From assembly GCA_022036555.1 (NCBI GenBank), contig CM039119.1:26997694-27061693 (forward strand): a DNA stretch of 64,000 bases, written 5' to 3'. A program made the translations under genes and the position numbers. Position 1 is the first letter of the stretch. Each line of letters opens with the position of its first letter. Of the stretch, positions 34,921 through 44,914 are shown one piece after another. The notes below the pieces were generated by a model that was not told the origin of the DNA, did not search any database, and saw only the letters and a list, made by a program, of their open reading frames with translations. The DNA is from Microstegium vimineum. Its lineage: Eukaryota > Streptophyta > Magnoliopsida > Poales > Poaceae.

Positions 34921-35363
34921 CATGTGACTTACCTCTGTTTAAGAGTAGAGATAATTGATGGTTAAATCACTTCATTCATTTCATATGCTTGTTATCAATA
35001 CTATAGATTATCAGTTTAACTAGACCATCCCAGTGGTAGAATATAAATGACAACCTGGTAATACTCTAGGTAAAATGCTACAATGGTATATTTAATCTGT
35101 CCGCTTGCAGAATCATTATTCTTTGATATTTCATTTATTATTATTTATTTTTGCCTAGTCATACATAAAATATAGATTATTACATAAGTATCATAAAATA
35201 TTCCTAGCTTTATAATTAGGGATGACAAGCTAGTTCCATGCTTAGGAGTATAAGGTAAAAGATAAGTGGCTAGTTGCTAAAGACAAATTAATTACATACC
35301 ATGCATTTTTGGCACCATTGCTAAGAACTATGTTCTTGGTGATGTCGTTAAGAAATGTCAACA
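33635..35363 (+). mobile_element. Ty3-type LTR with remnant primer-binding site
   Basis: Begins TGTTGACGGTCC seven bases after element B. TATA box ACTATAAATAGG is at about 34054. The part near 35040-35125 resembles the end of the A/B LTRs (CTGGTAATACTC, then TCTGTCCGCTTGCAG). A degraded tRNA-Asp type primer-binding site, TGGCACCATTGCTAAGAA, stands at 35310-35327. So this is the 5' LTR plus a scrap of internal DNA, with the LTR ending somewhere before 35310. I found no matching target duplication. Confidence 0.6.
34887..34914. repeat. (AT)n microsatellite
   Basis: About 14 AT units inside the LTR, a likely hairpin and length-variable site. Confidence 0.95.
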
Positions 35364-36278
35364 TCAATCACTAAGAGTAACAAGAAAAGCACAGCGAGAA
35401 ACTACTCCCAAGTGCCACTAGATGAACTCCCTTCATGCAATGCACTTGATTCACTCAAATCTCACAAGCGAATGAACAATCAAGTATGAGATGAGTAGGA
35501 GTGTATAGCAATAGCTCACAATGTGTATGCAATGTCCAAGAGTGCAAGAGAGTGAGCTAGAGCCGGCCAAACACCTTATATAGCCCGTCACAAGGAGCTA
35601 GCCGTTATGCACTGCATTCAGCAAAACTGCGTGACCTCCGGACCAGTTACGGGCGCTCCGGACCAATTCACATGGTCTAGAGCTCTGGTCTGATGCTCCA
35701 CAACTCACCACGTGTCATCAAACGTTTGAATCCGACCATTGGTGCACTCTCTAACCGACCTCCGGACACCTTGCAATGGTTCGGAGCCCTCTAGTCCGAA
35801 GCCTAGCCATAGAGTCCGACGGAGTACAGAAAGGTTCCAAACCCCGGATTTCCCGTTGGACCTAGTTCGGAGCCCTCTCCTCAACTAATGACTGTGCAGT
35901 CTAGGCCACCGGACCGGTGAAGATTGGTCTGACACCCTAGCACACGTCTGGTCCGGAGCTTCTAGTGAAGCACTCCAAGCTCGGGTTAGCCTCCGGACCA
36001 CCACCATTGGTCCAGAGCTCCCCCTAACACCTAGTTCGGAGTCTTTAACTCAGTGAGAAACCTTCTCCAACTTCACTCCTTATTCACATGTGCTAACACC
36101 AAGTGTTCCACTACTTGTGCTTGTGTGTTAGCATATTTTTACATATTTTTCAAGGGTTGCTCATTAGGTTAAATGCACATGCATGATTTGATCCACCTAA
36201 TGGCACTTGACAATTGCAACCACATACTATTTCCCCCCTTTATAGTACGGTTGCTTATCCTAAATGTAATCACACTCA
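35364..36278 (-). mobile_element. Inverted SIRE-like Copia LTR, 3' portion
   Basis: On the minus strand this matches the middle of the LTR at 5337-7711 (compare CCGTACTAT and GCTAACACACA with 5800-5955) and carries many TCCGGA words. A TATA-like TATATAAGG is on the minus strand at about 35580. It is cut by the CACTA element at 36279 and resumes at 44658. The 3' end of the LTR is missing. Confidence 0.7.
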
Positions 36279-36474
36279 CACTACACCACAACACTAAAAT
36301 AACATCTGGCGTCGGTTGCTAAAGATAGACAATTAACGTTTAACTATCAGTTGCTAAAGATTTGTCTCTGAGTCTCAGTGGCTAATTCAACATACCGCGA
36401 TGGCTTGTTGGTTGCTATATATATTTTACTATGGAGTTGAACGATCAGTCGCTATATGGTAATACTAGTTAGCA

Positions 36475-36494
36475 CCCCGCGCGTTGCCGCGGGG
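36475..36494 (-). terminator. Helitron 3' terminal hairpin
   Basis: CCCCGCGCGTTGCCGCGGGG folds into a 7-bp GC stem with a 6-base loop just before the CTAG end; this serves as the rolling-circle termination signal. Confidence 0.85.
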
Positions 36495-39049
36495 CAGTTT
36501 TTGTCACCCAGAATTAAATAAAAGAAGGACATATATAATCATGCAATCTATTAGTGGGCACCATCAGTGGACGTTACTGAGCATATACTCAAATTAATAG
36601 GATTTTACATGGCCACCAGAACATTGAAGCTGAATAAAACGAACAGAGAGAAGACATTTCCATCGTTGAATTAGCCTTTGCGAGGACTGTACAGAGTAAA
36701 GTACATATGACGTGCTATATGTAGGCGGGCATGGTAAGCATCTGGATGTATATGGTAGACTGCCTATAAGCATTTTGTTGATCACCTGCGGAAGAGATGA
36801 TCAAGCCGCTTGGATCGGAACCAAGTAGAAGTGAAGAACCTGTAAAGCATAAGCAGAGCATTGTAAGCATAACTTTGGCAGTGCTAAACCTATTGGCAAC
36901 AAAAATCTATGAATCTAGTTGCTTGGGAAGACACATCCTGGCAATTCAATGTTGTATACCAAAAAAAAAGCAATGCAATAAGCAAAGTTACAGTTAGCAT
37001 GAATCTTTGCAGAATAGAAGCAATGTGTAATAACGATATATTATTGCTGGTACCTTGGTCACACCAAACATATTCGTAATATAAATATGAAAATCCCTTG
37101 GAAGCCAAAGAACAACATTGTCAGCTCCATAGAAGAGATACAACATAAGGACAAAGAGAAATGTGCATCTTTAATATGTCGTCTGTTCTGTAGGCAGACT
37201 AATTGAGCGCCATATAAATACAACACAGGGTAAAAACATTTTTTTTTGTCTTTATTGTGTCCCACAACTTATAACTCTAGTGCATATCTGAGAAGTAAGC
37301 TACATTTCAATGGTATGTAAATAAAGCTGGTAACATTATGTCTGCGTGTACTGTAATAGAGTTTAAAGTTTACAATCGCAACTGTGAAATGCAAAATAAA
37401 CAGCTTAGCAGTGGCAGCAGTTAGAAAGATGACCTATAAATCCCTTGGAAGGCAAAGAACATCATTGTTAGCTCCATGGAGGATTTGCAGTATGATAATA
37501 TCAGAAACGACATCTTCATCAGTTAATGGATAATGGACTAATGCTATTAGCCGACATCGGGTGGGAAGGAAAATGTTTATTTGTTAACTGTAGTAGGCAA
37601 AAGAATTGTGGCAACTCTAATATAGGCTAATGTCGTGAGAAAGAATGGTGGCACCTTAAACTTTAGTCTATAACAAAACAATAGTTGTGTGTGTGTGTGG
37701 GAGGGGGGATCCACCAAACATTTATTAAGTTTCTTTCATCATATGTACTCAAATAATAGTAGCTGCAAAACTACAACATTAATACTGGGCAACGACAATA
37801 TATGGGTACCTGCTATATATTTTGTATCCTTTATTAGTAGCATGTAAATTATGTACATTGTGAAGCAAAGAAGTGCATCTCCAAAACTCGAGATTGGAGA
37901 AACACGCAAAATATAAAGAGGAGGCATGGCATACCTAAATTGGACGGCCAACTTTATAGCAATCGAAGGTAACCGAAATAGAACCATTTTACTGGTGCAT
38001 CTGAGAAAACCTTGACTGGCAATATGTGTACCGGTAAAGTTGAAGGTTTTGTCAAAATGGTATGATGTAACATTGAGCGAAACATTTCATTTGGTAGGGT
38101 AAAATGCTCTTACACTGTACAGCAAATACACAATAACCTAGACAGTATAGTTGAAACACAATCAGTCTGAGGAAAGCACTCTATATCATTCACGCAGTTA
38201 TCATCCATCAGGTAGAGATCATGTGGAGCATCTCACCACCATTACCTGGGAAAAGTGCCATTAAACTATTTTGCGTTCAATGTGATGTCCTTGTAATCGT
38301 GGAGCAAATATTCAGAGCGAGATCTGTACATGGTAAATCCATAATGATGAAAATAATTCAGGTAAACATATTTTAGAGGCACGGTGAGAACTGGAGATTG
38401 TAAACTCACATCATTCAGTGAGCCTGAATGCCCTAGGATTGGTGAGTTTCTTTGAGCTGTTAGTCTGTAGGCATAGAGAAAAGCACCCTTTTGCAACACT
38501 AGCCATTAATGTTGATTGTGACCCCATTCAACTGATCAGTACAACAGAGTCTTCTAGGATGAAGCGGTCCTCCCTGACCTACAGTATACTGCAGGATCAC
38601 ATCATTTTTTTTAAATATATATATATGGTGTAATATAAAGGGAAGAAATGGTACAGTCAAGAAATTTAATAACAGCAACATGTAAGATGGTCACTTTCTA
38701 TGAAACAAATTGTAAAGCTATTGTGGATTGAGGTACCAATCTGAGCAATGTACTGAAATATAAAAATATGACTGAAATTGCAACGGAAATAGTACTATTC
38801 AGGGTAGACATAGAAGAAAATCAACAAGAAAAGCACATCCGGCGAGGGATAAGGAGAAAAAGTGGAACCGGGCATAGGCAAATCCGGGGAGAGGAACAGG
38901 CGATGCGCCGTGATGATCTAGTCCATCCGCCGGCAAGGGTGGCCACGGATCAGCTGTAGCAGCAAGGGAGAGGAAGAGTCGGTGCGCGGAGCTGATCCAC
39001 CTGCAGGGCCGACGGCGAAGCAGCGGAGGGCGTCGCAAGATGGAGCCGG

Positions 39050-40281
39050 TGATGGATTACGAGGTTGCTACGCTAGCCGGAAAACAAAACTTTTCGACCT
39101 CATAAACCAGGATCTACTGCTAGTTATAGGTTACGGGATTACCACTAGACGCGCAGGTGCAGCGGAAGACGACTTGATGTAGTCGTGCGCGTCCCAGCAG
39201 GCAGTGCAGTTGCGTGGTCGTCCGTCTCAACGTCCCCTTCGCGCGGTTCGTCCTTGTGCTCCAGATGCAGCACCTCCGAGGAATCCCACACGTGCAGGGA
39301 GGAAGCGTTGCGCCTCCGGACTGCTAGGTCCGCAAGGAGCAAAAGGCGCGAGCGTGGGGAGGCGACGGCGGCTGCCAAAAAGGCGTGGATCAATCTCGCC
39401 CCGCGCCCACCCCTTGCTTATATAGGCGTCCTGACGAGCTCCCACGTTGGAGGCCCATTAGTAACCCTAAACCTAGTCCAACCCGAATTAGACTTCCAGC
39501 CCTTTAAGCGTGCGACCCTATGGGCTCACGCATACATAGACATGGCCCAAGTACTCTTACTCGACTAATAGTTGATAGCGGCCTCTAGCAAGGCGTGTCA
39601 ACTCCTATGCATACGCTATGATCATATCAGACGAACCACTATGACCATGTACAAGTTATTCCCTTTGCCACTCGATATATGGTTCAACTCGTGGGTTAAC
39701 ACTTAACCCAAGCACGGCTATGCATTTGTTGATCCAATCACTTGAGTGATCCAGTGATATCTCTCTCACGAAGAGAGGGGTAAATTCCATCTTGATTGTC
39801 TATGTCTCATAGCATGTTTCCCGAGCACCCAACGACCACCTTTATAACTACCCAATAACGGAGTAGCGTTTGATAGTCTCTAAGTAGATCGTTTCACATC
39901 TTGAGTACATACCACAATCTCAGGTCTAAGGACATAACGTACATGACATGAATAGAGACTTTCTCTTGTTGGGTCAGTCCAGCCTACATGTCTCACATGT
40001 GCCCACATTATTAGTTTGACATCTTCATGTCTATGACTTGTGAAACATAGCCATCAACTAATACATGTGCTGGTCTAATATTCAAGTGTGCTCTTACAAG
40101 AATGCCGACCAGGGACAATTTTTAGAATAACCATTCAGGTAATTGAGTTCCACAAACAATTCACATAATCGTCAATCAATACTAGTTGTCTATAATGGAT
40201 ATTCAAAGAACACTTTATTAATCATGGATACAATCGAAATATAATCATCTACATGATTAGCTCTAGGGCATATTCCTAACA
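39050..40281 (-). mobile_element. Copia solo LTR inside the Helitron
   Basis: On the minus strand it begins TGTTAGGAATATGCCCTAGA at 40281 and ends CGTAATCCATCA at 39050. The 5-bp target duplication GCCGG is intact on both sides (39045-39049 and 40282-40286). TATA box CTATATAAGC is on the minus strand at about 39420. A single LTR with a matching duplication means that the internal region was lost by LTR-LTR recombination. The GC-rich short frames in it are not genes. Confidence 0.88.
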
Positions 40282-41051
40282 GCCGGAGAGGGTGGGGGCA
40301 GGCTCGCGGCGCCAGCGGCCTCACGGCTACCAGCAGCGGCGTGGCGACCTCGGGGAGGGGGCGTACGTGCTGGAAGGCAGCTACCGGCGGTGCTTTGCCG
40401 CACAGCCTGGGCGCCGCCAGCCCGGCCAGGCAAAGCGCACGGAGGCGGACATGCTCTGGGCCTCCTGCAACGCCACCACTTCTGGAGAGAGGAGAAGTTG
40501 CAGCAGGGACGCGAGCGGCGCAGAGGCAGCGCCGGGAACCGGTGGTGCCGTGGTGGGGTTGGCCGCGACGGAGAGGAAGGCGTTGGGATGGGGGCAACAA
40601 GTTTTTTCTCTGTACTTTTCTCTCCTTTCTCTCTAGTGTGGGCGTCGAAACTTCTAGCCTGCCTACATTGGTGGGAGGCGGAAACGTCAGCGCCGGAGGC
40701 TTCGAGGAGGCGACGCCATTTTTTTTGTTGAAGCAAGAAGGGTCTGGAGGCAAGCACGCGGCAGGCATCCGCGATGGCAGTGGAGCCGATCGTGCATGTA
40801 CCCATACAGCAGAGGAGGATAGGACAGAAGTGAACAGTGGAACAGTAACTCGTTAGCCGTACATCTACAAACGTATTAGTAGTTTCTATTTCTATTTCTA
40901 TAGATTTGGGTAAAGCTGTCCATCGCTATACAAAGATCAAGCCTTGGCGCGCTCCGAAAGCCTTCTCCCGCCCTCTCTTGGCCCGATAATTCTCTCCTAA
41001 CCCTAGCCCTTCCTTCATCCACCCCCACACACGCCGCCACAATAGAAAAAA

Positions 41052-42140
41052 GGGTTTTTAGAATTATACCATTACAATTTTCGAACTTTGGAGAAACGCC
41101 ATTACTATTCACCTATTTTGAAGAATGTCATTACAATTCTTCGTTTTTCATAGAAATGCCATAAAATACGTGCAATGATGACTTGGGCCCAGCTGCAGAT
41201 GTATACAAATACATATACTTCGTTGCAGCTCCTTTCCCTGTCACTGACACGCGGCCCCATATGTCATTTTCATCTTCCTTCCCTTGCCATCTTCAATTGC
41301 CATCCGCCGCCGTCGATGGCTAGCAGCAGGGCGGCCACTTGGGCAAGCAAGACATGACCACGATGGCCGGTTGGGTTGATGTTCTCAGCAGCTACACATC
41401 GCAGCATGTCAGTACTTGGGCGAGCACCAGCACCACTGGGCCACGCGGGCAAGCAGCACGCGGAATAGCTCCCCGGCCACGAGCTCCACGTCGTCGCGTG
41501 CTCCGCGCGCCGCTCAGGCCGCGAGATTTGTACGCCGCCTCAGCCACTAGCTCCCTATACGAGAGCTCTGCGCGCCGCCCACAAGCTCCGCGTCCGCCGT
41601 CCATGAGCTCTGCGTCCGCTGCCTGCTCGGTGCACTGCCATGGCCGCTAGCTCCCCTTACTAGAGATCTGAGCACCGCCCGGGCCGCTATCTCCCCGTCC
41701 GAGAGCTCCGCGCGTCGCCTGGGCCACGAGCTCCACGCCGGTCGCGTGCTCCACGGACTGCTCCGGCCGCAAGCTCCTCAGCTGCGTGCTTCGTGCGCCG
41801 CCTGGACTGCCTACTCCGCCGGTCACTTGCATCCGCCAGCCACCTGCACCCCACCACGAGCCGCTCGCACACGTGCTCTTCTCTGTTCGGCGATGGAGGA
41901 TGGCAAGAGGAGGAAGATGAAAATGACATGTGGGGCTCGCATGTCTGTGACAGGGAGAGGAGCTGCAACTAAGTATACGTATTTGTATATGTCTGCAGCT
42001 GGGTCCAAATCGGCATCATACGTATTTTGTGGCATTTCTATGTGAACCGAAGAATTGTAATAACATGCTTCCAAATAGACGAATAGTAATGACGTTTCTT
42101 CAAAGTTCGAAAATTGTAATGGTATGATATAAAAAAAAAC
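41052..42140. mobile_element. Mutator-like element with long TIRs
   Basis: Terminal inverted repeats of about 230 bases (41052-41285 and 41905-42140) share CATTACAATTTTCGAACTTT near the ends and CAGCTGCAGA further in. A 9-bp target duplication TAGAAAAAA lies at 41043-41051 and 42141-42149, diagnostic of Mutator-type insertion. The 600-base interior is GC-rich, unlike the AT-rich TIRs, and codes for no transposase, a layout typical of Pack-MULEs. The donor sequence was not recognised. Confidence 0.87.
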
Positions 42141-42149
42141 TAGAAAAAA

Positions 42150-42560
42150 ACACACGCATCTTCTTAGCCCTGCCCGCTGCCGCCCCCAATTCGTGACTCG
42201 CCGCCGCCCCAATTCTACTCCGTGAACAACCTGGAGCACTAGGCTGGACCACCACCGCTGCCTGTACCATTGCTGCTGGTAGAGCCCCTGCAAGGAGTTC
42301 GTCCGGGTGAACCCAGGCACTATCCGCGCCGCCGCCGTGCTCGTGACACTAGAGATCGCTGCCTCCTTCATCAGTCTTGACCGCATCGACCTCACCAAGT
42401 GTCGGGACCGCAAGATCCGGGTCACCATCATTCTCTGGGACCTCGCCATTGCTGTACTCCGCAGGACCCGCAGCCAGAATACTACCTCCGTGCCGAGCTG
42501 TGCAAATCTAGGGACAGTCGAGGGACAGGCCCATCGATGGAGGTGTTCCAGGTGATGAAC
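42150..42560 (+). other. GC-rich exon-like sequence in the CACTA element
   Basis: An open frame around 42298-42555 reads FVRVNPGTIRAAAVLV and DLTKCRDRKIRVTIIL. GT-rich intron-like AT sequence follows (42560-43540). It could be an accessory exon of the CACTA element or a captured gene piece. I do not recognise the product. Confidence 0.35.
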
Positions 42561-43544
42561 TCCTAAATTTAATCCCCCTCAAATTATAGCCTTTTTTATC
42601 ATCTGCGCTAGTCGAGTGTTGTATTTCTGCCTTCTGATCTGGGAGTGCCTGTGCCTTTTGATTGTTTTCTGGATTTGGTGGCTGGACGCCTTGACATTTT
42701 AGTTAATCAGCCCTTCAGAGTAGCAGAGTATTGGCGTGCTGATTTGATTTGTTTAGTAGTCTAATGTACTTGTTGCCCGCTTATTTGATTTGTTTATATT
42801 TTCTTATTCTAATTAGAGTGTACGACTGAAGACATTAGGCATTTAGGCATCAGTTTGCTACGGTATCATAACATCACTAATTCTATTTTTTTTACTTTTT
42901 CTATATAACTGGATATCATATTTTAAGAAATATTAGATGATGCTTTTAAGTAGAACTTCAGGTTAATAATACTTTTACTATCTTTATTTTTTAAGAACAA
43001 GGAAAAGAAATTTTGTACATCTGTATTCTAGAAATTGCAGTTGTAGCTAAAAGAATAAATGTTATTGGGTTATATTCCTGATTGGTCTTTGTTGGAGCAT
43101 CTTGTTTAATCTAAGTTAATTTATGGTTAAATTAGTAGTTGTAGCTGCCTGTACTAGAATTCCCTATGCTCTTGCAGTACTTATAGCTGTTTGGTATTGT
43201 CTACACAAGAACTATTTTTTTGTTAACACTAAGATTGCTATTGCGGTACCACTTTGATAATAACTCGCTTGTTGCAGGTTACTCACAGCGTACCTTGTTG
43301 TAATTGTCTTGTTTGTGCATTAGCAATATATAATGAAGGGATTATTCAAGAGGTAAACATCAGCATGACCTCTCAGCCAGATCATTCACTTCTGCCCTCC
43401 ACTTTGATTCGTGGTGTAAATTGGCATTTTATATTGCCTCACTTGTAATTTTCTCAACCTCAATCAAATTTCTACTTGTGATTTAATAGCTACTCAACCT
43501 AGCTAGGACATATTCATTTCTCATAAGTGTATTATCTATTTTAG

Positions 43545-43777
43545 GTTGGAAATGAGGTCATCTTATTTGCCATGTCAAGTAATGAAAAAGTGGCTAAGGC
43601 AACGGTTGTTTCAGTTAATCCAAACAATAAGCTAGGGGTGAGATTCTTGGAACGAAATTTTGTGAAGTTATTGTGAATGTTGTCTTCAAACGTGAAACAA
43701 TTCTGCCACGCCCTTATGCTGATATCAAGACTCTAAGTGATGTCGTAAAGATGCTAGTTGCTTGGCCATTTAACTGA
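43545..43777 (+). pseudogene. CACTA accessory-protein exon (DUF8039-like), decayed
   Basis: After an acceptor TTTAG the frame reads GNEVILFAMSSNEKVAKATV, then, after an apparent 2-base loss near 43640, GEILGTKFCEVIVNVVFKRE and ILPRPYADIKTLSDVVKMLV ending AWPFN-stop. This order (CEVVVN, LPRPY, AWP) is the domain found in grass CACTA-encoded accessory proteins. A further exon-like segment (LKVCSKQPRSSRGVVDSSQR) begins near 43860 after AACAG. The frameshift makes the copy inactive. Confidence 0.6.
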
Positions 43778-44657
43778 GTAATGTCCACTTGATTATATTC
43801 TCTTTTTTTTATATGTGGTTAGTATCTACAGTTTCTAACTAATGGTATTTGTAACAGCTGAAGGTTTGTAGTAAGCAACCAAGATCTTCTCGTGGTGTTG
43901 TCGATTCTTCTCAGAGGTCTTCTCAAGGTGTTGCAAGATCATCTCAGATACGTTAGGTGGTGCTAGCTTGTTGACAGGAAGCCACTGAAGTTGCTAGGAG
44001 CTAATTTGTTGTAGTATCTTCTCATGGGATTGCTGGTAGAGACTTGTTGACAGGAAGTCATTATCTTTTGGTGAACTACATGCTAGTTTCAAACTTTGAT
44101 TGATTTTGGACTACAACCTGGTGGTTTTTGTTATTAGACTCAAACCCGATGATACTATATTTTGATGTAATGTTGGATCACCTTTGTATGATGACTTTTG
44201 CTCAACAAGGAAACAATTTTTGCTTGTTGTAACAACCTGATTTGTGTATAAATGAATGAGCATGATTAATGTGCTCATTTGTTTGTCATTCAAAATCTGT
44301 ATAATATCAATTTGTATTTGTCCTGAATGTTTGATCCAATTTACACCGTTTTAAATGCATCTGATTTATTTTTTTTACCTATTTTATTGGGATCGATGGA
44401 CTGTTAGTTGCTAAAAGTTCTTTACTGTGATGAATTGTCGGTCGCTAAAAGCTCTAACATGTTGTTGGTTGCTAAAAATAGGACCATCGAACCGTCAGTC
44501 GCTAAAAATGATGTCAGTTGCTATTTACTTTTAGCGACCCCTTTAGTAGCCACAACAGAGGTCTATTGCTATATGATTTAGCAACTGACTGTTCGTTGTT
44601 GTACATGCCTTTTAGCAACTGACTATTCATCGTTGTTTTTAAGGTTGTGGTGTAGTG

Positions 44658-44914
44658 TCTCTAAGTGTCTTGATCACCAAAATAAAAACCCCTAACAAGT
44701 ATATCTTTGCCTTGTTCTACATAGGATTCCTCCTTTCATATTTTGTCCAAGTATGAGCATGTGTTGATCACCATGATCTTGTGCCTTGCACCATCCTTGT
44801 CACCTTTGCTTGCCCCACACTTGTCATTATCATGTGTACTAACCTAATTCCACACTTGGAGAATAGGTTAGTATTTTGGTGTCATCAATTACCAAAATCA
44901 CTATAGAGCTTTCA
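44658..44914 (-). mobile_element. Inverted SIRE-like Copia LTR, 5' portion
   Basis: Read on the minus strand it begins TGAAAGCTCTATAGTGATTT at 44914, the counterpart of TGAGAGTTCCTATGTGATTT at 5337. It runs to the CACTA end at 44657. Confidence 0.7.

Larger units (their letters stand above)
36465..40904 (-). mobile_element. Non-autonomous Helitron
   Basis: On the minus strand the element starts TCTATAGAAATAGAAATAGA at 40904 and ends CTAG at 36465, inserted between A (complement of 40905) and T (complement of 36464) as Helitrons require. A 3' hairpin with the 7-bp stem CCCCGCG/CGCGGGG (36475-36494) lies six bases before the terminal TGCTAACTAG segment, as expected. No Rep/helicase is present. 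36495-38800 has no recognisable gene. The GC-rich DNA at 38800-39044 and 40287-40860, interrupted by a Copia solo LTR, may be captured host sequence, but I cannot name a source. Confidence 0.85.
36279..44657. mobile_element. CACTA (En/Spm) transposon with nested elements
   Basis: Left end CACTACACCACAACACTAAA and right end, read inward, CACTACACCACAACCTTAAA form the terminal inverted repeats. Sub-terminal repeats of the word GTTGCTAAA and its variants lie just inside both ends (36327-36440 and 44400-44640). The 3-bp flanks are TCA and TCT; alignment to other LTR copies suggests an original TCT with one later change. The element contains a Helitron and a MULE, and a decayed accessory-protein exon near its right side. 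No intact transposase is visible. Confidence 0.8.

Noticed and set aside
33630..35368. Solo LTR with target duplication
   Set aside because: Flanks GAGCT and TCAAT do not match, and a primer-binding-site remnant at 35310 argues for an LTR plus internal scrap instead.
39227..39568. Overlapping GC-rich open frames on both strands
   Set aside because: They fall inside the Copia solo LTR and arise from GC-rich composition without stops.
40190..40856. Open frames of 113-192 residues on both strands
   Set aside because: Several mutually overlapping frames, no recognisable domain, partly within the solo LTR and Helitron cargo; not called as genes.
41339..42449. Long GC-rich frames across the MULE and its flank
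   Set aside because: The frames cross element boundaries (for example 41823-42449 spans the MULE end), so they cannot be one gene.
42298..42555. Assignment of the exon-like GC-rich frame to a named host protein
   Set aside because: The residues visible are not enough to name a family; a function would be a guess.
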